A DNA stretch of 23,999 bases from Gnetum montanum (Eukaryota; Streptophyta; Gnetopsida; Gnetales; Gnetaceae): contig MNCI01034267.1 in NCBI GenBank assembly GCA_015680685.1, positions 431,795 through 455,793 of the forward strand. The letters are read 5' to 3'. The notes under the pieces were generated by a model that saw only the letters and a program-made list of their open reading frames with translations, was not told the DNA's origin and ran no database searches. The position numbers and the translations under genes are program-made. Positions 10,318-19,545 of this stretch are shown here, piece by piece. How positions within the stretch are numbered: the first letter of the stretch is position 1; each line of letters opens with the position of its first letter.

Positions 10318-10431
10318 GTATTGATCAGGTTCTGAATTCTTATTGTCTGTGTATTTTTATGTGGCACTAACTTTTTCCTTTCACTAAACACTTAGTAAAT
10401 GGGTAAAAAGACTCCCTTTTCTCTCTTGGTT

Positions 10432-11048
10432 TGTTATCAATAATATATCACATATTTAAAAAACAGAAAACCATAATGAAAAACAGAGAGGAGAGGAATG
10501 AAATATTTAAATTTTCAGGCCCAACTTGCTTGCACTGTTTCTACAGCTCAATATATACATGATGAACTGATATTGGAATAAGAACTGAAATAGTATTTGA
10601 CTAGTCAAACTTCATCATCATTTTCTTAGCGTTGTTTCAACAAAATGGGGTTAGTTACATGAGTTTTTTTCCCCATTTGCCTCTATGAAAAGCTAAATCT
10701 TTATTCATTTGTAGTTTCTTGAAATCATCTTTGATCATGTGACTGCTGCACATCACGTTTGGGGAATGCCTTGGTATCTGCAAAATCTGAGATTTGGCAA
10801 GATTTTACAACTAGTTGCTAACCTGATGCTATCCTCTTCCTTTCATATCCAAGCTTGGGACTGACATTGGCAGAGTTGGGACCTGCATTGGTGGAGATAC
10901 TAAACAAACTCATGATAACTAATAAGTAAATTGACGATTACATGAACCACTCATCATAACTTTCCTTTGACGAACACATTATCATACTCTTCACAGACAC
11001 ATTAACATTTAAAATCATATCAAATTTTATATTTTAACATCCTTAACA
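10432..11048 (-). mobile_element. 3' LTR of element B, with 293-bp extra block
   Basis: The ends are TGTTA and TAACA on the plus strand, a perfect 5-bp inverted repeat. It is homologous to the 5' LTR, but 10612-10904 has no counterpart there and is flanked by CAAACT on both sides (10606-10611 and 10905-10910). Confidence 0.8.
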
Positions 11049-11606
11049 AAATTAACATGGGGATCTCTTTCATTCTAAAAATACTTCTAAAGTCTTCACA
11101 ATCTTCTATCTTCACTGACTTTGTAAAGATGTCTAGAACTTGATTTTTTGTATGATTAACAAACACCAATTTCTTCTTTGTTCTTGACTAGATCTCTGAT
11201 GAAATGAAATTTAACATCAATATATTTATTTCTATCATAGAAAATAGGAATTTTTTATTAATGCTATTGCAAAATAACAAATGTACAATTTTTACCTTAC
11301 TTGTATCAACAAAATGATTTGCCAACAGATCCTATGTTGACTTTGAATTTGTTGCACCTACAACAACTGGCTGAAAAATCTCCCCCTATCCTTGTATAAT
11401 GTCCAAAAGTGCTCTTCTATCCTTCTTCCATTGTTCACCCTTTTTGAGGGTTTTAAAGCAGACAGCATCAACTTTAGTGTATCCAAATTGCACCAGCTCC
11501 CAAAGAACCAGTGATTTTAACAATCTCTACATTTGAAAACTCCATTTGTCATCATTTTTACTGGTTAATTTTAGAAACCTGATTTCGAGACAGATAAATT
11601 CAATGC

Positions 11607-11626
11607 CATTCTAGCTCTAATACTCC
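11607..11626 (-). other. degenerate primer-binding site of element B
   Basis: The minus strand reads GGAGTATTAGAGC just inside the 5' LTR, a decayed form of the copia initiator-Met primer site TGGTATCAGAGC. Confidence 0.45.
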
Positions 11627-11628
11627 TA

Positions 11629-11967
11629 TGTTATCATTAATATATCAAATATTAAGAAAAATAGAAAACCAGAATGAAAAACAGAGAGGAGAGGAATGAA
11701 GTGCTTAAGCTTTCAAGCTCAAATTGGTTGCACTGTTTCCATACATTACAGCCCAATATATACATGATGAACTGATTCAGGATGGATAGAAGACTGGAAT
11801 AAGAACTAAAACAAGAACTGACTAATCAAACTTATAAAAACTAATAATTAAATTAACTATTACATCAGCTCATCATGACTCTTCTTTGACAAACACGTTC
11901 ATGTTCTTTTGAAAGACACATTAACTTTTAAAATTATATCAAGTTATATATTTTAACATTGCTGACA
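11629..11967 (-). mobile_element. 5' LTR of element B (about 339 bp)
   Basis: It matches 10432-11048 over its full length apart from one ~293-bp block; shared stretches include GAAAAACAGAGAGGAGAGGAA and ATATATACATGATGAACTGA. The plus strand starts TGTTATC at 11629; the other end, TGACA, is a decayed form of the TAACA seen in the sister LTR. Confidence 0.8.
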
Positions 11968-12015
11968 CAACATACTTGGAAAGGAAATTGTGTGATGTCC
12001 AATCTGTGGTTGCAG

Positions 12016-12115
12016 AAATGATGGATTTGTTAGCTACTGCAGTCTTTGTGGAAATTCTGAGACATTCCTTTGGAGCAATATAAATAAAATCAGCTGTTCT
12101 TTTTGTTAGGACAAG
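12016..12115 (+). pseudogene. TRM1-like fragment, visible exon 3 (zinc-ribbon region)
   Basis: The acceptor is TGGTTGCAG at 12007-12015. The phase matches exon 2 (AG + A = Arg). It reads NDGFVSYCSLCGNSETFLW and then NINKISCSFC, which gives two CxxC pairs. In-frame TAG is at 12107-12109. The expected donor after GACAAG is CT instead of GT. Both defects fall in this exon. Confidence 0.65.
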
Positions 12116-12266
12116 CTGATTCTTTTGATTTTTTTCTTTTTATTTCGCCCAACTTATGGACAATATTATCTTAGGATAATAGTTGATTTTACACTATCTG
12201 TTATTGTAATTTGACCTTTTCAGAATCCAATCTCAGAGATATTAAATTTTGTTAGATTATCGTTAG

Positions 12267-12485
12267 GCTTCTGGTTCGTTGGTAGTTTCTGGGCCTCTAT
12301 GGATATGTCCCCTTCATACTTGAAGTGTATTGGTGGAAATGTTGGAACTAGATCAGCAATGGGGGTGGATACAAACAGAAAATTGCTCTTCCATGAAGGA
12401 AAATGCACATTTGAAAAAGGTGCGTGAATTGATGATAGAGGAAAGTGACGTTGCATTGCCATGCAGATATATGAAACTTGACAAA
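12267..12485 (+). pseudogene. TRM1-like fragment, visible exon 4
   Basis: The acceptor is CGTTAG (12261-12266) and the donor GTGAGT at 12486; 73 codons in phase 0. It reads ASGSLVVSGPLWICPLHT, then TGA at 12321-12323, then VEMLELDQQWGWIQTE and LKKVRELMIEESDVALP, ending MKLDK. The alignment with the remembered plant protein needs no gap across the TGA, so it is a substitution-type stop. Confidence 0.75.
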
Positions 12486-12578
12486 GTGAGTACCACCAAG
12501 TTGTTTTACCTTTATCTGGGTTTTTAGCCTGTTTCAACTAAGAGAGTTATACCAATTTAATTGTTTGGTGTTCTGTAG

Positions 12579-12641
12579 ATAGCTTCCAGAGGAAACGTCA
12601 ATGCTCCTCGCAGGCAAAATCTAATTGATCTCTTGAAAGAG
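12579..12641 (+). pseudogene. TRM1-like fragment, visible exon 5
   Basis: The acceptor is TTCTGTAG (12571-12578); 21 codons read IASRGNVNAPRRQNLIDLLK plus E; the donor is GTTTGA at 12642. The family normally continues with about 30 more residues (a ...SRSH... C-terminal tail), which I could not find downstream in this window. Confidence 0.7.
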
Positions 12642-13019
12642 GTTTGACTTTCTTCTTTTTTCGTTTTTTTCAGAAGCCACTGATGAATTTTGAGAATTAA
12701 ATTTTATGTTTTCTGAATGTAACAAATTTTTTGTTCGATGCTGTAGTTGTATTTTAGTGGGGCATTATATTCTTATTATAATAAATTCAATTTGAGTTTG
12801 AGTTTCATACTGTTCAATGATGAATAAGTTATGCTGGGTAAGTATGAAGCCAGCTTTTTCATTGTACATGGATTGGAGAGTTAGTAAACAACGTGTAGAA
12901 CTGTTAATTTCTTTCTTTCTTTCTTTTGGTGTATGTGTGTGTGAAAGGGATACACTTATATTATGATGAATCAAAATTTGGGAGGTACAGCGGTGCATAC
13001 GTTGCACATTCTAGGTTTT
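12642..13019. other. intron-like spacer with simple repeats
   Basis: It holds no recognisable coding sequence. A (TTTC)n tract followed by a (TG)n tract lies at about 12907-12944. It would be the beginning of the intron after visible exon 5 if the gene continued. Confidence 0.5.
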
Positions 13020-14880
13020 AAAATCTTAAGACATTTTAAAATGAAAAGGTAGCCAACCATGTACAAATCCAAAACACAATACCAGCAAACACAAGGATCC
13101 CAAATCATACTTATCACAACGGTCCACCAAACCATTTATATCCAGCTAGAGAATATCTATGCAAGTAATTGTGGAACCAAAAAACTGAAACGCAAAAATA
13201 CAAAAAGACATCCAACTCCCGCCACTTAGAATATCCTTTGGGACAACCGTGTGCAGGATTTTAAGCTGATGTGTCCATGGATCCCCAAGAACCTTCAGAG
13301 TAGTGACCACAAAACCACTTGGGCACTGTACTAGTTAATTGACAAACTTCAGCCGCTGCAAATGAGTCCAATAAATTACTCTTTGACATCATGCATTCCT
13401 TTTGTAATTAATACACTTAACAAATATGCATGGCACATAATGATCCACCCACTTGCCATGGTTCTTTATTGAACACTACTGAGTTTTAGACTTCCAAAGA
13501 ATCTATTATCCTGAGAAACAGGAGGAGACCTTACTTCAGTAACTCACAAACAATTTCTAAGAGGAAAATTGCCTCTTCTTGAATGTGAATTGTACAATCC
13601 AAATAGTTTCTAGGAAATTGAAAAACAAATCATTGAAGGTTGTTTAAGCTTCGTGAGAGAAACATAACAGTAGCGGAGAGGAATTCCTATCTACTGCAGT
13701 GAATGTTGAGTGAGAACAGCTTGCATTCACGAGCTAGGCAAATATCTACATTGAAAGCCATGGGAATAGCCTCCAAGAGAATGGGTCTATGATGAGTATG
13801 ATTAGACCCTACATTGACTGGTGCCCTAAGTCAGACCTCTGCATAACTAATCTTGAAGAATTTAGGGCTTTGTCAATCCTTGATTCAACCGATGCATAAG
13901 CTGCCTATTTGCTTTGACCAGGAAAAGGGGATCCTTTAAAGGAATACCCACCTAGCCTCTAGTAAGAATAAACTACAAGAACTTTTCTGTTTTGCTAATA
14001 CACCATCTTCCAGATTTCCTCACTGGTGAAAGGGACTGGTGGAAATGACTAATAATAATCCATTTAGGGGCTCCAGTCAGTTCTGACTCTCTCTTGAACA
14101 TTCTGGGGCTCAGAAAAGTTAATCAGAAACTATTTAGCAACTTGGAATGAGATCTTCCATTTTAATAAGGGGAGGACTCGTGAAAGAGACTTTGTTCTGG
14201 TTTCCCAGCTATCAGCCTAAAATTCATGTCTGTTCCACTGACTTCTCCACCCCTGATTAGATTTGTTTCCTAAATATATAACATCAGGTCTGTAACTCCG
14301 CATAATATCATTGAGAGATTTCTTCTTAAAGGGAAATCCTTGGCCTTGACAATTCCAACATAGGATTTTCATTTGAATGTAACCTGAGATTTCTTGACGT
14401 TTCTTGCCTTTTGTATTAAGATTTCCTTAAAATTGCATCCAGTAGACCTTGATTATCTTTGTCCTTCCTGCCTGAATTTTGTTTCAAAAAGTTAGCTTTG
14501 GAAGACTTCCAAAACTAAGGTGCATTGTCAATTGCAAATGGGTTTGGAAGGAACTCTCCATCCTCTTGTAGTTTCCCTGTACTAAATTGCTTACCCAAAC
14601 CATTTGCTAGGTGCTCTCTTTTGACAGGTTGTAGACATTTGCACATCAATGTTAGGGTGCTTTGCAGCTGGTGGTATTTGAACTATTCAACTACATGGCT
14701 GACCTATATAAAGTGTATCACCAAGTTTGATGGTTTGGGCAGGGAAATCCCTTTTTCGGTTACTAAGAAAACCAGAATTTTAAAACAACCCATAAAGAGA
14801 CTCTTCCTCTTTCAATGTCCTTTTGAGTTAATTGAATGCATTTTTAAAGTTGATTCTGCCGCGTTCTAGACATAAATGCT
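13020..14880 (-). mobile_element. degenerate L1-type LINE remnant
   Basis: On the minus strand, MKILCWNCQGQGFPFKKKSL at about 14318-14377, followed by NDIMRSYRPDVIYLGNK, is the typical start of the plant L1 ORF2 endonuclease (MKILSWNCRGLG...PDIIFLQET). Farther along, RIDKALNS (about 13865-13890) and HRPILLEA (about 13750-13775) match the end of the endonuclease domain (R-[IL]-D-[RK]-x-L and SDHxPILL). The stretch 14380-14870 would be ORF1-derived but shows no certain motif, and 13020-13300 would be the 3' part. I found no RT motif (YxDD), so much is lost. The outer limits are approximate; element C lies directly to the right. Confidence 0.55.
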
Positions 14881-14884
14881 TTAT

Positions 14885-15441
14885 TGTTTCTTTTTGGAAA
14901 GATATATTTAAAATTCAATTAAATAATAAGGCTACCATGAGCTTTATAAAATGTTTTTTATGCTTTGTATGTTGGAGCATTTTTATAAAAGTGATTAAAA
15001 TTGATGGTGGAAATGAAGAGACATGCCCTTTCGAAATGAATCTGTAAGTATTTTTTTTGGAAAACCTTTTGCGAATGTATTATCAACAAAAGATATGTAC
15101 AGAGATCAAACAAAGATATGAATCTGTAAGTATTTGATGGGTGGATGTCATGAATTTTGGCCCGAAATACTTAAGAAAAATGTTGTCTTTTAAAGTTTCT
15201 ATGCCAAGTTAACTTGGCCCTATGTTGTACAACTTGGACACTATCACATCCTTTAAGCAGGAGGCCTTAAACACGTTGTGATGACTTGGTGTGATGCTTG
15301 CCTGAATGTTACGACCTGATATCAAAATTGAAGAGAAGAAGAAAGTTTTGTGACCACAAATTTTAAGACTCTCAATGCTCTCATTTTCTACTTACATAAC
15401 TGACAATACTCATTCACTCATAATTATTCTCATGATTTTCC
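14885..15441 (+). mobile_element. 5' LTR of element C
   Basis: It aligns with 17187-17646 (for example AATTCAATTAAATAATAAGG, AGCATTTTTATAAAA, GGAGGCCTTAAA and GACTTGGTGTGATGCTTGC). It is longer than the 3' copy because of an 82-bp insertion including target duplication (15054-15135) and about 55 bp before its end that the 3' LTR lacks. The 5' edge (TGTTTC at 14885) is decayed from TGTTGGG and the 3' edge is approximate. Confidence 0.75.
15036..15135 (-). mobile_element. 64-bp 5'-truncated retroposed stub with 18-bp target duplication
   Basis: ATGAATCTGTAAGTATTT occurs at 15036-15053 and again at 15118-15135. Between them lie 64 bases starting with a T-run (15051-15058), which is a short A-tail on the minus strand. 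The sister LTR has a single uninterrupted copy (AAATTTGTAAGTATCTGATG, about 17352-17371), an empty site. A long target duplication plus an A-tail is the hallmark of LINE-mediated retroposition, so this is a very short LINE or SINE 3' end. Confidence 0.75.
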
Positions 15442-15449
15442 AACTCCCA

Positions 15450-15466
15450 TTATTATCAGAAACTCA
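15450..15466 (+). other. degenerate primer-binding site of element C
   Basis: TTATTATCAGAAACTC matches the copia initiator-Met primer site (TTGGTATCAGAGCCTC) at most positions and stands where the 5' LTR similarity ends. Confidence 0.5.
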
Positions 15467-15959
15467 AAGTTGATGTACAGACCTTCATCTCCCAAGCCAG
15501 TCTTCAACAAATTGGTAGCACAGTTGGGGGACAACATGTTAAGTAAGACTGAAGTAACAAAGTGTCATGTCATCTCTGATGACACAAAAGGTTTCATCTT
15601 TTGAGCCAAATGCATGAAGATGCTACTAGAAATTCATGAAATGTTAGCCTAGTGTTACGGGTCTTGTCTTGGTAACCCCAGGTCATAGATTCTATTCTAC
15701 AAGGTAGCATTGAGTTTAAATTAAAAACAAAAGATTTTCATAAAAAGGAATTCTGAGACTAGTCTGATAGATCCAAGGAGTTTTAGAGTATGTAAGAAAA
15801 AATTTCAGTTTTGGTTTCAGTAAATTCAAACCTTATCATTCTAAATGCTAAACAAGGAAGGAATTATGAGGATAAAAAAATGAAAATTTGCTTAGCTAAG
15901 ATGATTATTATTTCCTCTATTTTTGATATTATTGCTGTGAGAATAATCAGTTGCACCAC

Positions 15960-16500
15960 AACAAAAAGAAGCTTGGGAGACTCTTCATAATGAATTCAAG
16001 GGGTCTATTCAAAATGAGCAAATTCTACAACTGAAAATAACTCAAAATTTTAACAACTTAAATATTAAAAGAAATGAAACAATTGTTGAATTTTTTCATA
16101 GGATGTATGGCTGTATCAGAACTTGATGAACTTGGATGTGGTTACAATGTGAGGTAGAAAGTTCAAAAGATTATTCAAATCCTTTACAATAACATAAGGT
16201 ATCAAAATGCCATATTGCATATTATCCAATACAAAGACTTGAATACTTACATCATTGATGAACTAGCTTCTCTAATGAGAACCATTGAAAACTTGAAGAT
16301 AAAGAAAGATCAGCATATGGGGCTAAAAAACAAGATAAGGTTTTAAAAGGAAAAGTTTGAAAATGAAGATTCAAAGCAAGAAAATGAAGGTAAGAAAGAT
16401 AATTTCAAATCCAAGTCAATTCCCATATGCAATTTTTGTGACAAGAAAGGTCATATAGAAGCAAATTGTTGGTTCAAACATGGTTTTCCTCTTAATTACT
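15960..16500 (+). pseudogene. copia gag remnant with zinc knuckle (element C)
   Basis: The gag capsid part starts at about 15970 with AWETLHNEFKGSIQ and continues LKITQNFNNLNI and ETIVEFFHRMYG, the copia UBN2-type gag pattern. Frameshifts and stops follow in the middle (about 16120-16400). The nucleocapsid zinc knuckle CNFCDKKGHIEANC at 16428-16469 is intact in the CX2CX4HX4C form typical of copia, where it binds genomic RNA. About 400 bases upstream of 15960 probably hold the gag N-terminus but could not be read through. Confidence 0.75.
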
Positions 16501-16549
16501 TTAACACAGAGAAATCAAAGAATGTAGACATATATAAGAAACTTACGCA

Positions 16550-16905
16550 CACATGCTTGGATCATTGATAGTGGGTGTTCTAATGACATGACACCTAACA
16601 AAGAAGACTTCAGAGAGCTTAAAGAATGTAAAGGCTGTGGAAGCATGAAAGTTTAAAATGGGAAACACTTAAAAGATTAAAGCAGTAGGTAAAGTTCTCA
16701 CCTTAAAGAATGGCCAAAAAATTACTGTTTATGATGTTTTTATATTTCAAAGCTATCCAATTCATTATTATCAGTTGGAAAAATTATAAAGGGGTAACAA
16801 TATTAGCTTTTCAAAAAATTATTGCATTATTTCAAACAAACACGGCGTGATTGCTAAGGCTGGAATGTTGAACAATCAAATTTTTCTCCTTGAAGTCATC
16901 AAACA
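16550..16905 (+). pseudogene. copia protease and GAG-pre-integrase region (element C)
   Basis: TWIIDSGCSNDMT at 16555-16593 is the copia aspartic protease active site (W.LDSGCSRHMT), with D-S-G kept at 16567-16575. After stops and shifts, SLLSVGKI (about 16762-16785) and AGMLNNQIFLLEV (about 16859-16898) match the protease end and the pre-integrase region. No integrase zinc finger or DDE core follows. The frame is broken in several places. Confidence 0.75.
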
Positions 16906-17175
16906 AAAGAAAATCAGCCATGAAGGTCCAAGAAGTTGCTGAAATTGCAAGAATAGAAGAGGTAGAAGAAAAAGAAGATGATCCTATGTCCTTCAAACAA
17001 GAAAAGTGAGAACCATGACAACCTCAAGCCTAAGAAGTGAAAAAGCAGCAACAAGTTGAAGCATGAAGAAAAAGAAGATTAAATGTGATGAAAGAAACCA
17101 AGAAGATAAGAGAGTGGCTCATGCCTTAACCAGGATGAAGACAAGTAAGAAGTTCAACTCTACCCCATGCATCCT
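16906..17175 (+). other. Lys/Glu-rich 3' internal stretch of element C
   Basis: The stretch reads like VQEVAEIARIEEVEEKEDD and then many Lys/Arg codons with stops. It shows no similarity that I recognise to integrase, RT or RNase H, although these would fill this place in a full copia element. It may be the joint of a large deletion or a tail specific to a non-autonomous family. Confidence 0.4.
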
Positions 17176-17185
17176 AAAGAAGGGA
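17176..17185 (+). other. polypurine tract of element C
   Basis: AAAGAAGGGA stands one base before the TGTTGGG start of the 3' LTR, the normal site for plus-strand priming. Confidence 0.65.
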
Positions 17186-17186
17186 T

Positions 17187-17646
17187 TGTTGGGAAAATAG
17201 GTTTCATAAAGGTAAATGATAAACTTCAATTAAATAATAAGGTCACTCTGAACCTTATAAAATGCTTTTTTATGCTTCATATGTTAAAGCATTTTTATAA
17301 AAATGATTAAAATTGATGATGAAAAATGAAGGGACATGCCTTTCCAAAGTAAATTTGTAAGTATCTGATGAGTAGATGTAATGAATATTGGCTGAAAATG
17401 ACCCAAATACTTAAGAAAATGTTGTCTTTATCAAAATTTCATGCCAAATTAACTTGGCACCATGTTGTAAAGTTGGTTTGTATCAAATCCTATAAGTAGG
17501 AGGCCTTAAATACATTAGGATGACTTGGTGTGATGCTTGCTTAAATTTGATGACTTGATGTCAAAATTGAATTGAAAAGGAAAAAAAAAAAAAACCACAA
17601 AAGCTTTGTGATACAAATTTAAGACTCTCACTACTCTCATTCAACA
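17187..17646 (+). mobile_element. 3' LTR of element C (460 bp)
   Basis: It starts TGTTG after the polypurine tract and ends CAACA at 17642-17646, a 5-bp terminal inverted repeat. A 14-A run lies near 17580-17594. It serves as the empty-site reference for the retroposed stub in the 5' LTR. Confidence 0.75.
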
Positions 17647-18270
17647 TTTTATCTGGTTCAACAAATAGAGGATAATTTGAAGAAAGATTGTGAGGCTCAG
17701 ATTGCTGCCGAGTTTAATCCGGCAATTGAAGGCATGGAGGTATACCTAAAATGGGAGGCATGAAAAAGAAGGCAAGTTGAGGAGATTGAAATGAGTGTCT
17801 AGAGTTGGAGCTTAGATACCACTTCCAAGAGGAGCTGAAGTGGGAAGCTAAATAACTATGATAGAGGGAGCTAGAGGAGCAAAGGAGGGAGCAAGAGGAA
17901 CATGAACACATCAAGAAATGAGGGTACAAGTTTTAGCTCACTATGAGTTCAACACTCAAGAGTAGTTTAGGACAGGAAAGTGTCCATATGTTGGCTTTGA
18001 AATCAATTGCAAGATCCCTTGGGACATTCTCCATCCATCCTTCATTCCTATATTTGGTGGATGTCATTCTCTCTTCACCTAGACAAGGTGAGAGATTTGT
18101 ATGTTGAACAGCGTAGGCAGAGAGAAGAAGGTACCAAACCTTTCAGCAGGTGGCTAATTTCATCAAATCAGAGGAGGAACATTGCATCATGGATAAAGTT
18201 CATAGGTACAAAAGGCCTGTTTGTGTGTGTCAATCCCTTCCCTTTCCCTGATGGATCATCATTTTTGTAG
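17647..18270 (+). other. Glu/Arg-rich coding-like island, unknown
   Basis: Right after the copia LTR, the plus strand reads DNLKKDCEAQIAAEFNPAIE and then a very Glu/Lys/Arg-rich, coiled-coil-like stretch with several stops and shifts (17700-17930). A second open part at 18007-18270 contains LDKVRDLYVEQRRQREEGTK and NIASWIKFIGTKG. I do not recognise a family. It may be an exon remnant of a host gene, a captured fragment, or chance coding in purine-rich DNA. Confidence 0.3.
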
Positions 18271-19389
18271 ATATGTAAAATGTCTCTAATGTAGGTTTTT
18301 GGGCTTTATAGGGAATCATTGACATGATTTGGGACCTTCATGTAGAAATACCTCTTATTTGGTTCTTCTGTTGGGACCTTTGCATATAACTCATGACTTG
18401 CAAACCATAGGCCACATGTTTTAACGAAGTGAGTTATGCCTCATTAACATATAAGAGATATAATGTCTTTTTACATTCAAAAGATTGCTAGATATAGCTG
18501 GTTCTGAACAGTGGTGTGGAAAGAGAAAATTAAGATTTAATTTGAAGTTCTCAAGTTGCAATGGAGCAATGAGAGCTAAACCATAGCTGCCACCACCAAA
18601 ATACTTGCACCAGACAAACTGTTTTAAGGGCGCCAAAATTCCGGTGAAGACGCTGAGGGGTAACTCTCTATTAAGAAGCTAACTCTATTATGAAGTAGAT
18701 TGAATTTTCTGGCTTTAGAATTTCATAACAGAGTAATTATCCAAGCTATACTATCTTTGTAACTTGATATGTACCATTCTAATTCTAAGTTTGTGCTAAC
18801 TGTCAAGACTCACTCATAATACCAAACAAGTCAATATAGAGTTTTTCAAAAATATTTTACTCTAGTCTTTTAACTCTATTTTAATAACTAACACCAAAGG
18901 CTAGTCTTTTACTAATGCTTCCATTTTATGTTCCACTACAGTATGGACTTGACTAGTTTGCAAGGTCCTTTAGGTTTCGTTTTGTTTTGTTTTTGTTTTT
19001 GTTTTTTTGTTTTTTGTTTTAAAGCTTTCTTAGGTGCAAAGTTACTGAATGTGATTTATGCAAGAGGGATACAGCGCAAGCAAATCACACATTGCAACAA
19101 ATGTAATTAAAAAAAGCTGTTCAATGACACTCTGCATCAAGCTTGTTTCCGTGGACCAAATTGTTTCATTATCAGCTGCTTGACCTCGATCTAGGAAGAC
19201 TTATGGTAAAATGTCAATGACTGCTGCCAGAGAGAAGACAAACCGAAAGATTTTTTTATAGATGAATATAACATTTTTGAAATATTTAACTGTTAAATTT
19301 TGAGTATTTTTTGTTCATAAATCAACTTGTCAACATAAAAAAATGAAGGCCAACAAATCTTTTGTTCCAAAATTTCTAGAGTTCAAATG
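18271..19389. other. unassigned sequence with low-complexity tract
   Basis: No gene or element was recognised. A (GTTTT)n-like low-complexity tract lies at about 18975-19021. Short frames here overlap low-complexity DNA and have no recognisable motif. Confidence 0.5.
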
Positions 19390-19545
19390 ACCAGCTACTT
19401 GCCGGAAAAGTAGTCGTTCCCAGCCAAGGTGACGTTGCTTCGATCTTGGATCCATGGTACACTGGATGGACTTTACGATGCTTTTGCTACTCTGTACAAG
19501 CAAGGTCTAGAGCTTCAAAAATGAGAGGATCCTGCACTCAACTAA
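19390..19545 (+). pseudogene. coding-like island, possible exon remnant
   Basis: One plus-strand frame reads MTSYLPEK, a TAG, then SFPAKVTLLRSWIHGTLDGL, YDAFATLYKQGLELQK, a TGA, and EDPALN. The composition and helix-like pattern look like real protein, and the TGA stands where Trp (TGG) would be natural. I could not name the family and no splice sites clearly bound it. It may be one decayed exon of an unidentified host gene. Confidence 0.3.

Larger units (their letters stand above)
10432..11967 (-). mobile_element. element B: internally deleted Ty1/copia retrotransposon inside the TRM1-like intron
   Basis: Two LTRs in the same orientation (11967-11629 and 11048-10432) enclose only about 580 bp. 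Next to the 5' LTR is a degenerate copia primer site. The internal part reads like the start of a copia gag (EQWKKDRRALLDI, then LLANHFVDTSKVKIV, about 11480-11290). It then passes straight into the end of copia RNase H (NKYIDVKFHFIRDLV at about 11185-11243, QVLDIFTKSV, IEDCEDFRSIFRM). Protease, integrase, most of RT and part of gag are gone, which suggests one large deletion. It lies antisense to the host gene between exons 2 and 3. Confidence 0.8.
9111..12641 (+). pseudogene. TRM1-like tRNA (guanine26-N2)-dimethyltransferase, fragmentary gene
   Basis: Enzymes of this family methylate G26 of tRNA using S-adenosylmethionine. Five exons can be joined in phase: 9111-9286, 10117-10317, 12016-about 12115, 12267-12485 and 12579-12641. 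Landmarks in order are FIDIDSSGSDFFFLGSALSA, GGLLYLTSTDG, MPYCNEIGLRMLIGGAVREA, FSYHGPVFRV-type motif (FSYFSYHGPVFRVML), two Cys pairs (YCSLC and SCSFC), SLVVSGPLW, EMLELDQQWGW and MIEESDVALP. From memory this fits the plant At3g56330 subfamily better than classical TRM1. In-frame TAG (12107) and TGA (12321), a lost donor after exon 3, and missing 5' and last exons indicate a pseudogene. Introns are kept, so it is not a processed copy. Family assignment is fairly sure; dead status is likely, unless the stops are sequencing errors. Confidence 0.75.
14885..17646 (+). mobile_element. element C: Ty1/copia retrotransposon with gag and protease only
   Basis: Direct LTR repeats (about 14885-15441 and 17187-17646) enclose about 1.75 kb. 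Primer site, gag with zinc knuckle, protease and the GAG-pre-integrase region follow in copia order. After that the coding similarity stops, and a Lys/Glu-rich stretch leads directly to a polypurine tract and the 3' LTR. Integrase, RT and RNase H are absent. It could be a deletion derivative or a non-autonomous family. The LTRs have diverged clearly, so the insertion is old. Confidence 0.85.

Noticed and set aside
12220-12537. Minus-strand open frame of 105 codons
   Set aside because: It is a shadow of exon 4 of the TRM1-like fragment, with no recognisable motif.
14525-15047. Plus-strand open frames of 114 and 71 codons
   Set aside because: The first is opposite the LINE remnant and the second runs into the copia 5' LTR. 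Neither has family motifs.
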